Shown piece after piece: positions 45,525-59,800 of a stretch of 64,000 nucleotides of DNA. This DNA comes from Nematostella vectensis (Eukaryota; Cnidaria; Anthozoa; Actiniaria; Edwardsiidae), in the NCBI RefSeq assembly GCF_932526225.1, contig NC_064048.1, positions 8,015,515-8,079,514 of the forward strand, given 5' to 3'. The notes under the pieces are model-generated. The model ran no database searches. It was not told the origin of the DNA and saw nothing but the letters and a program-made list of their open reading frames with translations. Each line of letters opens with the position of its first letter. Position 1 is the first letter of the stretch. Position numbers and translations under genes: made by a program.

Positions 45525-46345
45525 CCTTCTTGTGTGATAGCTCATACATAGGTGGTACTGCACCCGCCCTTCCCTGTCAAATATCAAAGCCCCCCCTATC
45601 TCGTGTGTGATAGCTCATACATAGGTGGTACTGCACCCGCCCTTCCCTGTCAAATATCAAATGCCCCCCCCCTATCTCGTGTGTGATAGCTCATACATAG
45701 GTGGTACTGCACCCGCCCTTCCCTGTCAAATATCAAAGCCCCCCCCCCTATCTCGTGTGTGATAGCTCATACATAGGTGGTACTGCACCCGCCCTTCCAT
45801 GTCAAATATCAAAGCCCCCCCCCCCCCTATCTCTTGTGTGATAGCTCATACATAGGTGGTACTGCACCCGCCCTTCCCTGTCAAATATCAAAGCCCCCCC
45901 TATCTCTTGTGTGATAGCTCATACATAGGTGGTACTGCGCCCGCCCTTCCCTGTCAAATATCAAATGCCCCCCCCCCTATCTCGTGTGTGATAGCTCATA
46001 CATATGTGGCACTGCACCCACCCTTCCCTGTCAAATATCAAAGCCCCCCCCTATCTCTTGTGTGATAGCTCATACATATGTGGCACTGCACCCACCCACC
46101 CTTCCCTGTCAAATATCAAATGCCCCCCTCTCCCCTATCTCGTGTGTGATAGCACTTACATATGTGGCACTGCACCCACCCACCCTTCCCTGTCAAATAT
46201 CAAATGCCCCCCTCCCCCCTATCTCTTGTGTGATAGCTCATACATATGTGGCACTGCACCCACCCACCCTTCCCTGTCAAATATCAAATGCCCCCCCTCC
46301 CCCCTATCTCGTGTGTGATAGCACTTACATGTGGTACTCACCCAC
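45525..46345. repeat. minisatellite of about 71-87 bp units, 11 copies
   Basis: Each unit contains TGTGTGATAGCTCATACATA plus GGTGGTACTGCACCCGCCCTTCCC-like sequence and ends in a C-run of variable length before CTATCTC. Units to the right of 46000 carry a TATGTGGCACTGCACCCACC variant, often with an extra CACC. ORFs here are repeat artefacts. Confidence 0.95.
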
Positions 46346-49300
46346 CCTTCAATTCCTAGCCACCTCTGCAGGCAACTCTACTCTGCAGTGGCCCTTATTC
46401 AGATTCGGAATACCTGTGTTTGTGATTTTATGACGCGGGAGACTGGTACCTCCCCCCTGCGTCATTTTCCTTCTCTATTCGCCACAGGAACCCCGCATCG
46501 AAATAAATACGCTTTTTCTTTCCGTGAGAAGAGATGCCTGCGGAGGAGGCTGGGTAATTCCTGGGTAAGCTGGGTAAGACTCAGATTGCGCCTATTGTAT
46601 TAGGAAGCTAGTATACAGCGGATCTTGAGAATTTAGAGTAACTGGTATTTACAACACATGCATGTTGAATTAAATGAAGAATTACAGGACAGAAATTATT
46701 TTAAAATCAATATAGTTTCAGTTACAACGGAGTTTATGTTCATCGATTGTCTTTGAAGTATCCTCGTTCAGGAAATAGCAGCAATCACGGATTACTTATT
46801 ATTATGTGTGCATTCACGATAAATTAAAAAAGCTGTTCACGAGTCACGAAAATAGCCCTAACCAGCCATTGTTTATGGTCAAATGTCAGTTACTCAGTCT
46901 GAGATTTACTTTTCAATCTAAAAACCGCCATGTACATCCTGAGTAGTATAGAAAATTGGCGCGTCCTTATCTCCGATAACCGCTCTTTCCCTTTTCTGAG
47001 CTGTTCGTTTGCAATAACAATGTGTAAATGCACGAACAAGGAATGAAAACCTGAACAAGTGAGCTCCGCGAACTAACCAATCACAAAACTAAGACCATCA
47101 CTGTTTCCCTGTGTAAATAGATCCTCAATGGTACTACCTTCTGTCTGGCTTGGCTGTCAAAGAGATATGTAGGCAATACGATAATGTCGTGGAAACGTTC
47201 AAGTGGTATTGGTAGCTAAGCCGCAATGCTATACCATATAGGCCATGTTATTGTTAGCTTGTTAAAATGGCTTTGTCAGCCGCTATTTTGTTATCCTTTC
47301 GAAATACCAAGTGTGAGAAAGCATCCATTTCCATTACCTGATTTGTGGAGACTTATGCTGTATTATTTTATTGAATTATATTTTATTTATTATATTATTT
47401 ATTTTATTGAAGTATAAAAACTTTGCTGCATTAACATATATCGAGATAATTGGCCTCCAGTATAAACTATAACAAAAGTATGGCTAACGGAGTATTCTTG
47501 TATATCCTATATCTATCTTGGTCAACAAAAATTTAGATTACACTCCTCTTTTTTCAAAGAACTTCAAATTTTCAGTTGAGCTTCAGCTGAGGCTGACACT
47601 AAATCGATTTTTATTTTCGATATTTTGATCGTTTACTGTTCTTTCAGTGAGTTCCATATATTGATAACAATATATGGATAACAATACGTTGTTTATATTT
47701 TCATTGAGAACGAACAGCTGATAATGTGTTTTAGATATTATCGTTTACTAAATACTTTTTATTATTAAATGTTAATTTAAAAAAATTAAACTAGTTTTGT
47801 CTTTTTTCAAAGCACGAGCTTGCTGGGTTTTCTATTTGAATGGTCGCATAATTGACTTCTGTATAAAACGCGGGGAGCCGTTATAGCCTACCTTTTTCTT
47901 TTTTTTTTCTCTCCCAACATTTGGGTTAATGTAGAGATATAAATCCACAAAATGCTGAACAATGCTCTGGACACTAAAGGCTGGTCGTTTCCAGGCTTTA
48001 AATTAAAGGCCGAGCTGTAGGTCTACCGCCCTTCTATTGGTTCTCGTTCGTCGCGCGTTCGGGTTGGCGGACTACGACAATTTTCGGAGCCCGAAGTAAA
48101 GGAAGAAAAACAAAGACCTTTTTCTATCATGGAAGCTTCGAGAAATTATCCAAAGCTATTATCCAAAGCTTATTAAACCTCGGGTTGTAAGTTAAAAATA
48201 CAGTTCTTTATCAGGCTTCCTCAATTAAGCTACTACTATTCATAAATCAATAACCATTTAGTGTTATAGTTAAATATAAAAAAGCTGCCAAAAATCTGCA
48301 AAAATTGCAAAAATCCGATTTGAATCTACAACGATTGTTGTTACATCGTACTCTCTCGGATTATATTGGAGGTACTCCTAAAAGCCCTTGTGTACATTTC
48401 AAAAATATTTTCATGCTTTTGTTCTTTTCGTCTGATAGGTATCAAAAGTGTAAAATAGGTATCAAAAGTGTTTTGAATAAGAATACAGTTTTTCAACGTC
48501 AACAGATTATAAAAAAATCAAGCGAGAGAAAAATAAGAAGACAAAAAAGACAATAAATTAAAATTAGGCTCCGATGATTATTGTTTATAATGGCTTGAAT
48601 TATAGTAAGTAAAAAATACTTTTTTATATATTTTTTATATGAAAGACACTGCAATATATTTTTTAGATATTTCTACCTAAATCACTGGACAGAAGCAAAT
48701 TAGATAACACTTAATATATTACTTTAAATTTCACAAAATATCTGCTGCGTATTTTTTGAAGAAAAATACAAAATTCTAAAAGCTACATAATTACAAGTAC
48801 CTCACCTTAGCTGTCCACAAAATTAGTCGTCGATTGAATTGGTTTGCAATCCCGAAAGCTACACTCGACAAATATAATGGAGCACCCAACGAATTGTCAC
48901 GAGTAAGCGACAAAGAAAGAGAGCATGCGATTGGCCGATGCAAATTATGACGTCATATGGGTCTTTTTTTGTGGACAGCTGTATGTTAGAAAAAGACATG
49001 CGATAGAATGTGGGGAGACAAAATCCGAAATTTATGTTGGAGAGAAGATAATAATAATCCCTTGGATGAGGATTAAGATAAGGTATTAGATTAGGTGAAT
49101 TTGTATTAAAACTTGAAACCGTCGTCATCTGTGATTTTGAAATGCTAATTTAGTAGCTTTTGTTGCATGGACGATTGAGATTTTGAACAATAAATTGTGA
49201 GTTTTTCGTTATTATTAGTTACTGGAAATCTTATTTCTGTCTTTGTCCACTTTTACATCATCTTCTGTCAAATCTTTATTGACAATAGTTAAAGATTTTG

Positions 49301-51551
49301 TATGCACAGCTAATCGCAAAGTCTCGTCCAACAATTCAAATCAATCGCATTACAATCTTTCGCTTATTTCCTTAAGCCCTGTGAAAATTATTTTTAAAGG
49401 TAACTAGAATTACAAATTGATTCATTCAGGCCTTTTTTCATTCCGTAAGCGTAAAAAAGCAGGTGAAAACTCGTGTTTCTCTCGCTGTTGTACACTTGAC
49501 AACTTCACAATACAAACACAATACAGCCAGTCAAGTTGAGCGCTCATAAGGATATCTTGGCAATTGGAAACTAGTTCTGATAGTTCTGAGTAGGAATAAA
49601 TTCAATGGAAATGACTTGCGTGCTAGTTTGTATGCGATACGGAATAGTATTGATACAAAGAATTGACCTTTGGGTTGTCGTCACAGCAAATTTCTCAAAA
49701 ATCTTGATAATCTTAAAAGAAAGCTAATTTTTGCTAGACTTAAAGTTGTAATGACAATAAATAGGAAAGCTACTTGGGAGTAATTTGGGAATGTTCACGT
49801 AAATATTTTGAAATTTCCGTTTCGCAACAAAAGCCGTTCCATTAGATTGTTTTGCATTTTGAGATCATCCCAAACAAAACAACAAAGGAATTTCGGAGTT
49901 AGATGGGAATGTTTGGAAATGTTTAGACATTTTTTCGTTCGCATTTTTCATCCTTTTATTATTCTATAATAACTTGTATGTGTTGAAAAAAGTAAGAAAC
50001 TCTATTCTGGTGAAAAATATTTATTAGCAGCATAATAAATCAAATTAATATGTTGTGCCTGAAGTAAAATACTATTGTATGGTTAAACCGTGGCATAAGA
50101 TTCTAAACCGAATCGAACATAAACCTATACTCACTTCATTTGTTTTGTGATATTTATAAAGCAATGGAACATCGTTAAACATGGGTAATAAGTTGTAGGC
50201 GAAGTTTACATCGAGTTTAAATACCGTGAAAATTGATTATATGGTCTTTGGTTCCAAACAAATCTCATAGCATTGACTCTTACGTCTAACCATGAGAAAC
50301 CATCGTATATATTCTAACAGCTATTCCTGACAACTGTCCGATGACATCGTAGTCAAGACCACCAACGATGTAGAGCCTTATGAGTAATTTCTAGAGATAA
50401 CACGTCGTCCACGAATGCAACCGGAGGTGCACTCTATTAGGCCTTGTCTTTCAAAATCGACTATAATTTTGTGGAGAAGTTTAATTTACCTTTAAGTAGT
50501 TATCTTTAGATATTGATTTCTTGTGAAGGTCTCTCTTTCCCGGTTTCACATGTGTGGAATGCTTTTCGGGGCTTCCGTTTTGCGGGTACGCTGTGAAAGT
50601 ACACAAACAAAGACAGATACATCCCAGTGTTTTCATATATTCTTGCATATCAATGTGTTGTCTTAGTGTTTGTCCATCACTGCCTTTGTAATTAACCCCG
50701 CATTTAAGTCAACACCCAAAAGAACGAAGAAATCACACGCTTACCGCAAATTTCTTCCTTGCTTTTCCAATGTCGTTCTGCAAAGAACCCTATCTCAGTC
50801 GCGTACAACCCTAATAAGCAATATAGCGTCGTTGAAACACTCCTTCTATTTGAATGGTTCAGGTTAATGCTTTAAAAGAAGGCGTCGATGGTAACAATGG
50901 TCTACGTTTGTCTAGTGTTTATAGTACCAAATATTAATTTAATTAAAAAAACGGAAGTTATTAGAATGGACGAAGCGAAAAGCAACTTTTGAGAAAATTA
51001 TATCGTAGCGGCTGGCCAATTTTAAGTTTACAAGTCACACGAATATGTTGTAAGATGTACGGCAGCGCACTGTTCTAATAAATTAATAACGAGGTAGCAA
51101 TATTAATCACGCAATAGTTCGAAAGTACTGTTCGATATTATAATCCTGTAAAGGGAAGTTGATTTCTGATCTCTCGAGACATCACCGAGTTCAAAATCTA
51201 TTGGCTGTTTAAAGCTTCAGGTGGCTTGAAAAGCAATCTTACCTCGGAAATAACGAAGAATTTCTGAGGCAAAGGGGGGTATAACCTGATCTAAATTGTT
51301 TTTCTTTAATTATATTTCCTTTCAATTTTCTAGAAAAAAATTTCGCACTAGGGCCTCTGGTTTTGTGATTGTAATTTTGGCTTTTCTGCTTTTTGCTCAG
51401 AGATAAAAGGCCTACAATTTATTACTCGGGTTTCCAATGTTGCCTAAGACTTAGGATACTTGCCTTGAAATTTCCATTTTTTCAAAATAAGGTTTAACAG
51501 CTAGAATGGCCTTAGTCCTTGTATTGTTTCAATATTTATATTATATTTCAT
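46346..51551. other. 5.2-kb stretch with no supported gene
   Basis: Open stretches are short, AT-biased and without domains. No tandem array or inverted-repeat element of note was seen. A slightly CpG-rich patch lies at about 48000-48080. Confidence 0.35.
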
Positions 51552-52592
51552 CAAGATGAGAGAGGGACACTTTGGTATTACCCGCGTGCCATGTCGATTC
51601 CGAATCTGGCTATTTATAGTAACCACCGCCCCACCACTGCGCGTGAGGATTTGCTCCTTTTATTTTGTCCTACACCCCCGCGGGATGCGTGTTGTCGTTT
51701 TGCCAACTCGATAGGAATAAAAAGAGAGATCATGTAAAATAACTTGGAAGAAGGAAACAAGTCTAACTTAAGTTACCAAGATTGGCAAATATACTCACAG
51801 AAAGCTAAATCCCTGAATAGTTTGACTGTTTGGTTTGTCTGAGCGGCGAAGTCAAGTGAAGAAGAAAGAAAAACCCGACGAGCGATAAAATGGCTGTGAT
51901 CCCGCGTTTGATTCAAATCCCGACTACAGCTTGTATAATAACAACATAATAATATAAAATATAATAATAACAACATCAAAGAAGAACAGTAATATCTCCC
52001 TCTTTATTTTCTCACTACTACAAAAGCTCTGATACTTCAGCTTGCTGGCTTTGATCGTCACAAAAATGCATTCCTTCGCTACAAGGATAGTTTATGAAAT
52101 GTATTTTTATTGGATTCCTTCTCAATTTACTTGAATATTCACAAAAATCAATATCATATCTAATGTCTAACTTACAGATTTCGTTTGACCATTAGGAAGA
52201 TAATAAATGTTGTGAAACCAAGAAGAAGCAGCAAGTTGGAGCGAAATCGGTGTTTGAAGCACGAGGTTTTCCGCTCTTGATTTTAAATGAATTCTCGTTT
52301 TCGACATCTTGCAATCCTCGAAGTACTACATCCCCTTAATAAACTGCAACTGCCCGTATCCTTGATGCTAGAATGAAAGTTTTGATGGTATTCGTGCAAA
52401 TAGGGTGTTTTGTATTTTTTTCGGTTTCAAGTCACAAAACAGCGGCAAAGAACAAGAGGTAAATGCCAAAACGCGGGGGTAGGGTGAGTAAAAATGCTAA
52501 CGCGCAGTGGTGGGGTGGTGGTTACTAAAAATAGCCAGATTCGGAATGGACATGGCGCGCGGGTAATAGCAAAGTGTTCCTCTCTTATCTTA
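51552..52592. mobile_element. about 1-kb element with about 150-bp inverted termini
   Basis: The left block (AAGATGAGAGAGGGACACTT, TATTACCCGCG, CCGAATCTGGCTATTT, AGTAACCACC, CACTGCGCGT) is mirrored in inverted form at about 52425-52592. Similarity extends inward about 150 bp with scattered changes. No target duplication is obvious and no transposase is encoded. Confidence 0.7.
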
Positions 52593-52799
52593 TGCTCTCT
52601 TGATTTCATTTTTTGTTATATTACTCCATTCTATTTTAAAACATGCTATATCACAGTCTTCACCATATCATTGCTTAAATGCTAAAGCTGTTAAGCGTGT
52701 TCGGCCTGCAAAAGAAAACATGTTATTATTGCCGGGAGAGTTCTGCTCTGCCTACGCAACGCGCCCTCGGGATAAAGAAATTGGACAATACCAGTAAAG

Positions 52800-53100
52800 T
52801 AAAAAAAAAAAAAAGAAGGAAAAGAAAAATATTGAATTCGTAACCTTCTTGACTATAAACTAAACATAAGCTGTCTCTAACTTGCATGATCGTTTTTGGC
52901 CCTTTCCTTCGTATCACAAAGTAATAATTATGATATCAAGAATATCTAGAATATCTATATATAAAAAAAAAGAAAAGTAAAAAATATTGATTCCGTTAGT
53001 AACTTCTTGACTATAAACTAAACATAAGCTGTCTCTAACTTCCTTGATTTTATGGCCCTTTCCTTCGTATCACAGAGTAATCATTAGGATATAAAGAGAT
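52800..53100. repeat. tandem duplication, about 150-bp period
   Basis: CTTGACTATAAACTAAACAT plus AAGCTGTCTCTAACTT, then GGCCCTTTCCTTCGTATCAC, occurs at about 52850-52925 and 53008-53085, each preceded by an A-rich tract. Confidence 0.85.
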
Positions 53101-55274
53101 TATGTTTTAATATATAATATCTGTTAGTTTTTTATGCAGTATGCTTAAACTTAAAACAGAGAAAGGTAAGAAAATCTAGATGAAAAGATGTCATTTAAAA
53201 CAACATCATACTGTGATCAATGTTTAAGTTCTCCAAGGTCGTCGAAGTCTTACGCTTTATTGGATTACCACGGATTTGTGAGGATGATTTGATTCGCGAA
53301 CGCTTTAGCAAACAGTTCAATTAGTACGCTAGGTACCAACAGGAAACACGAACTTTTTATCAGCGAATGTTGGTCATGTAAATATAAAATATATATTGCA
53401 AAAAGCATCATACTAAGGGGTCAATCATTTGATAAATGCTACTAGGAAGTACCCTGCGAGCAAAGCCTTCTTCTCTATAACTCTTTGATCGTAGTCATTC
53501 GCGTCTGTGTGTCGCGTAGCTGAGTTGTTTTACCCGAGAGAAAACTAGAACAAAACACCGCGCACACACCAAATCGCGATAAACAGGCCAATATAAAGAG
53601 AGACTCGGTAGTAGGGTACTAGGAAATAACGATGTTTTTTATAGATTTCATTTTCGATACCTCTTCATCGTGGTCATTGGGTTACTTGTTTTGAGTCCTA
53701 TATTACGGGTGAGAAGGGGGACTATGGCAAACTAGAGATGTGAAATCGTTGGTACCTAATAAATATATATCCCCTTGCAAAAGATGATTTTTAAAGTTGA
53801 GTAATAGAATTTTCAGTTTTAGTTAAGCGATGCTACATGTCTATTTTTGACATTTTATCTATCGAGTACAAGCGCTATACTTGTTGACTCTGTTCTGGAG
53901 TGCACAGCAGACTGCTTATTTGACTGATATCGCTATAGTGTCGCTATGATGGCTTCCACAATTCAAGTCTAGAGCACTAGCTACTGATAGCGTTGAGTTT
54001 TGTTTTATATACATAGAGCTGATGTTTCGCTATGTCTAGTGTGTAGAATGCCCATAATTTTTTCAAAGGTATTTAGAATTATTTCTAAAAAAGTTTGCAT
54101 TTCAAACTACCAGCCTTGTATTTTGAAATTCGTGACATCATCTTACATATTCTAGAAAAACAGTGAGAAAGTATTTTACAATTATTTGCGAAGTGAATAT
54201 CGGCGAATGGTTCCCCGCTTTCCTAAAAAAATACTAGATATATTTAGTGCCTAAAGCGGGGCCCAACATATCACTTATTGTTCGTATCTAGTACAGCCAT
54301 TGACAGGTATAAAAGAGCGTTATTTATACATATTGTGAAACTACCACAACAGTGATTTATTTCAAAATTGTTGCATCTTCCAGGGAAAATGCCAAATTGC
54401 ACAATTTACATCGAGTAAAATTTAACAACAAAAATAGTTAATAATATAATAATAATAATATACATGCACAAATTCCTCGATTCTAGTTGCTGAGAGCAGT
54501 GCAGTGCAGATGTTATTCAGTGCAAAAACTTGAAAGGATTTTCCTCTGTTATTTACATAGTAGGCCAAGTTTAATAGGGAACAAAACGGGCAAATTCTGT
54601 CGTACGAATTGTTTTGACAATTTCTACAGCGAGCAGAACAAACGAAAGTTTTCTGCCGATAAAAACATTTTGTATTTACCTGAAATACACTTCTCCACGG
54701 CAGAGTCCATATTTATTAACCTATGCTACTTTATCGACAAGTCCTTCTTAAGTACTTAAATAAGTCTTTCGGTTTCCCATTCAGCATTTAAAAACAACAA
54801 TTGTAGTTCTGTAAGCTGTCAGATGCCAGGGTTTCTTGAATGCTTCCGCCTTTTAAGTTCACATTCCTTTTCGCAAAATCGCTCCGTTTTCCATGATCGT
54901 ATTTGTGTATTTTCCCAGTTTTTATAATATTTAATATTTATTAGCTTTGGCTGTGTAGCATGTTTGTTTTGCAAACGGCGAGTGTTCCCACTTTCGCGCC
55001 CTTTCAATTTTCGACCAATCAGAGACGCAATGAGAAAGGACATACGGAAAACACAGGCATCCCATCGTGACCATAGATGACTATGGGGCTTCGCAGGGGC
55101 TCCGCTATAATGACAAAATTTCGTTTGGACATATTTTCGTGCTACTTTTTTGGCTTAGACAAACGAGTAAAATTTAAGGCAACAAGTTAAAATTGGGCGC
55201 AAAGCATGAAGGGTTTTTTGGTGGGTAACGTTCTCCCTGCCGGTCCGTCGTAGTTGTATAAAGCCGCATTGTCA
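53101..55274. other. gene-free stretch downstream of the mosaic gene
   Basis: No supported gene. The 3' UTR of the minus-strand mosaic gene probably ends somewhere left of 55510. I cannot fix a polyadenylation site. Confidence 0.3.
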
Positions 55275-55452
55275 CCAGTTTACTTCCTGAGGTCCGACGG
55301 AAACCTCAACCGTTAAAAGACAAAAGAATTAGAATCCGAGATATTTAACAAGCCATCTGCTCTAAATTATCAATAACATCCTCAAAGAAACTTCCAAAAG
55401 AAACAATGCTTTAAATATTTTTCGCGTTTTCCGTTAAAATCATCGGAGATTG
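55275..55452. mobile_element. partial copy B of the 220-bp inverted-repeat element
   Basis: It begins CCAGTTTACTTCC and then matches the reverse complement of 11330-11507, including CCTCAACCGTTAAAAGACAA and TTTTTCGCGTTTTCCGTT. The right end is missing, replaced by GTAC-rich sequence. It lies just 3' of the stop codon of the mosaic gene. Confidence 0.75.
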
Positions 55453-55507
55453 GTACGTCTTAGTACGTACAAGGAGAATGGTTCGTACGTACGTATTGGT
55501 ACGTACG
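55452..55507. repeat. cluster of TACGTA/GTAC palindromes
   Basis: GGTACGT, TAGTACGTAC, CGTACGTACGTA and GGTACGTACGG are packed into 56 bp directly 3' of the PAN exon stop codon. Confidence 0.8.
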
Positions 55508-55509
55508 GC

Positions 55510-55772
55510 TTACTTAACATCTACGGTAACAGCGTCTGCAAGAGAGAAGTAAAAGAACCCATCCTTCTCTTGCAAGCCACTGGTCAGATGGGCGTTGTAA
55601 ATAAGGCATACGCCCTGCAATGGATTGTGGGCGAAGGACCGGCATGCACTGCAGGCGAAGCACAGCCTCATACACGCTTGCATATCGATGTCGTCGTAGG
55701 CAGAATCAATCACGTGACCTTCGGGTATTTGGGACGGGACGGGGTGCTGGAGAAAAAGAACATTGACAGGTT
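55510..55772 (-). CDS. mosaic gene, last exon: PAN/apple domain
   Basis: The acceptor TTTTTTTCTCCCGCAG is strong. The frame continues from the D8C exon with a split Glu codon. The peptide shows CMRLCFACSACRSFAH and GVCLIYN...GFFYF, the spacing of Cys and the CRSF core of PAN/apple modules, then DAVTVDVK and a TAA stop at 55512-55510. A five-Cys core is visible. It is the protein's C-terminus unless there is alternative splicing. The opposite-strand ORF (55450-55845) is a shadow. Confidence 0.82.
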
Positions 55773-56752
55773 CTGCGGGAGAAAAAAACATACACACAAT
55801 CTGTTAGCAGATTTTTTAAGAAAATATCCTTCTTGTTTTTTGTGAAAAATATGTTCCATCTAAATAAGAACTTCCAATAACGATGCAGGTATTCAGCAAT
55901 TTGATGTTTTCTATTTCACTCCCTGTTACGTGAAGACCCGGTAAAAACGCTTTGGACTGACAGAGCAAAAAATGGCATGAAATTTTCCAATTCTCAATAT
56001 ATAAGCTCAAAATTCTCCAAATTTTAAAGACATTTAGAAGATATGAAATTTAGATATTAGCGAGCAAAGTTGGCTTAATTTCTGATCAGACACCGACGTC
56101 TCCCTAAAAACGAGGAGAATTCATACTTTGAACATTTGAAAATTGCACTTCAAGCCTCATATCTCGAAGACGAATCCATAAGTTAAAAAACTTTTTGATA
56201 TGTTGGTTTACATAACATAAGGCAATTCTTGCAAAAATTAAAGCTTACCGAAGTTAACCAAACCTTATTTTGGGAAAACTTGCCATTTTTTAGCTCTGTC
56301 CTTGGGACTAGCTAGGTGTAAATAACCTAAGGGGAGTTTTGTAGCTTGAAATTATGATCACATGACTAACCTTGTTGGTAATTCTCTGTGCAGTATCGAC
56401 CCTTGAGGTATTTCACCAGTTTATACACAAAGTGCGTGCGACAATTTCTCACTTGCACCTTGACACTGTCATGACAACAGCCACTGTCACCATGGAAACA
56501 CACCTCGCTTGAAACCACGCCCTCTTGCACCGTAGGATGAGGACCTCTCATCCAGCCACTTGTAACTCCACCGCAACGCTTCATTGGAACACACTTTGTC
56601 GCGAGCTGGAGAAAACCGGTTCGATCTGTGAATGCAAACCAGTCGAGCTCGTTGATACTGATGTCGGGTGTTGAACACAATGTGACGTAGCTTGCGTGGC
56701 GAGAGTAGTCTGTTATTGTTGTAAACTTTGCGCACATTTCATAAGGTTCTGC

Positions 56753-56826
<74 letters not shown>

Positions 56827-59800
56827 TGATGATGATGATGATGATGATACACTGACATGTCACTTGGGCTGTCGTAAATGATCGGGACACCGAAAAAATC
56901 TACAACGAAAACGATATTGTTTCCTTTGCATTATTGGATTATTTACAGGAACCCCCTCGGCCCAAAACACCTTGATAATTCTGAGTGAACAAAGATTGGA
57001 TGAGCAGTTTAAGGGTGTTGGGACATATCTTCTCGTTACTTAGCGATTCGGTTCTTAGGCGCGCGCGCGATCATCCGGGAACCTCACATTTTTAGGCAGT
57101 TGAAAGGGTGGGTGCCCTTTTAAAAAAGCTCGAGCAGCCGCCGTTTTGTCATGCTAGCGAAATAATAATAAAAAAGGAATAGCATCTATTTCCAACCGTT
57201 CAGGGAAGACTATAATCTTTATATTTTTTATCGAGTTTGAAAAATACTGTACATTTTTTAGTTTGAAATTTTGAGCTTGAAAATTCTCCAAATAATTTGT
57301 CTTCAATTTTGAATAAAAGCAATAACCAAGATAAAGCTATATTTAATACCTACAACAAAGCTGAGATTCGCTTTCCCTTTCTTGACAAATATAATATACT
57401 TTGAGCTCATCGCTAGGAAGACAATTTGCCGTGTTGGCGTAAATTGAGAGCTGTAGACACTTAGAAAAATCCACCAAAATTACGATTTTATGGTGTACAC
57501 AGACAACGAAAGCATTCAATACCGACAACAAAGCTCAATTCAGATTCGCTTGCCATTTTTCAACAAGAACTCACTAGGAAGACAATTTACTGGGTTATTT
57601 GGATAAATTGAAAACTGTCGGGCATTTAGTCCATTCAAGACCTGTCCCGACTGTCGGGCATATAGCAACTGCGTTTTTTTTTTTCAGTATAAAAGTAGAA
57701 TTCATTTCACTTTTTATAAAATAATATACAAAACATCAGGCTTATGTCCGGCCCCTCCATCCCCATTATAGAACTCTGCATCTAAATTCTGCCTTTACCT
57801 TCGGTTACAGTCTTCTTGCAAATGTGTCCCAGGCTGTCAGCACAGCTAATGTCAACGAATTTAAAACTAGAAGAGGAGAACAAAGCGACGCAGTTCTCAT
57901 TCGTTGACCCTGAGGGGTCAGACAACCCCCAGCCCGAATAACTAGCTTTTTTTCCGTCTTGCCATACAAAGACTCCCTCCTCCGCCTCGTCCGTCAGTCC
58001 AATGAAGTAACCGATATTTGCATCTGGTGAGATGTGTCTCTTCAGGAAGCTGTGCTCATTCGCATCTTGAACGTCCGTTAGATTCGCTCCCCTGCCTTTG
58101 CAGTCTTCACGGGCCTGATCGTAGCTCAAGAAGGGTGATGCCAAGTTAAAGAAATAGCAAGATCCTCGAAACACTTTCCAACCTTCGGGACAGCTGATAA
58201 CTACGAAAAAATAAACATGAAATTTCGCATATCAATATATGGCCTGTCGCTTTTCTTAATGGTCTGTAAGAGTTTCTCAATACCGAAAACCACGTGTATC
58301 GCCCCACCCATAACCATGAGTATCTTCCCACCCACAACCACATGTATCACCCCACCCACCATCACGTGTATCACCCCACCCATAACATCGTAATCACCCC
58401 ACCCATAATCACGTGTATCACCGCACCCACAACCACGTGTATCACCCAACCCACAACCACGTGTATCACCCAACACATAACATCGTAATCACCCCATCCA
58501 TAACTACGTGTATCATCCCACCCATAACAACGTGTAACACCGCACCTACAACCACGTGTATCACCCAACCCATAACTACGTGTATAATCCCACTCATAAC
58601 AGCGTGTATCACCCCACCCATAACCACGTGTATCACCCCACCCACAACCACATGTATCACCCCACCCACAACCACGTGTATCACCCCATCCATAACAACG
58701 TGTATCACCGCACCTATAACCACGTGTATCACCCCACCCACAACCACATGTATCATCCAACCCACAACCACGTGTATCACCCCACCCCACCCATAACCAC
58801 GTATATCACCCCACCCACAACCACGTGTATCACCCCACCCACAACCACGTGTATCACCCCATCCATAACAACGTGTATCACCGCACCTATAACCACGTGT
58901 ATCACCCCACCCACAACCACATGTATCATCCAACCCACAACCACGTGTATCACCCCACCCCACCCATAACAACGTATATCACCCCATCCATAACCACGTG
59001 TATCACCCCACACAAAACCACGTGTATCACCCCACATACAACCACGTGTATCACCCACCCACAACCGCGTGCATCACCTCACCAACAAACACGTGTGTTA
59101 CCCCATCCATAACCACGTGTATGACCTCACCCACAACCACGTGTATCACCCAACCCACAGCCACGTGTATCACGGCACCCACCCACAACCACGTGTATCA
59201 CCGCACCCACTACCACGTGTATCACCCCACCCACAGCCACGTGTATCACGGCACCCACCCACAACCACGTGTATCACCCAACCCACAACCACGTGTATCA
59301 CCCCATCCACAGCCACGTGTATCACCCCACCTATAACCACGTGTATCACCGCACCCACAACCACGTGTATCACCGCACCCACAACCACGTTTAGACCCAC
59401 CCACCCACACCACGTGTATCACCCCACCCGTAACATCGTAATCACCCCACCCATAACTACGTGTATCATCCCACCCATAACAACGTGTATCACCGCACCT
59501 ACAACCACGTGTATCACCCAACCCATAACTACGTGTATCATCCCACTAATAACAGCGTGTGCAACCGCACCCATAACCACGTGTATCACCCCATCCACAA
59601 CCACATGTATCATCCAACCCACAACCACGTGTATCACCCCACCCCACCCATAACCACGTATATCACCCCACCCATAACCAACAGTATCACCCCACCCACA
59701 ACCACGTGTATCACACCATCCATAACATCGTAATCACCCCACCCATAACCACGTGTATCACCGCACCTATAACCACGTGTATCACCCCACCCACAACCAC

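Noticed and set aside
55450..55845. 131-codon plus-strand ORF
   Set aside because: It is the antisense shadow of the PAN-domain exon, which has a strong acceptor, correct phase and family cysteines.
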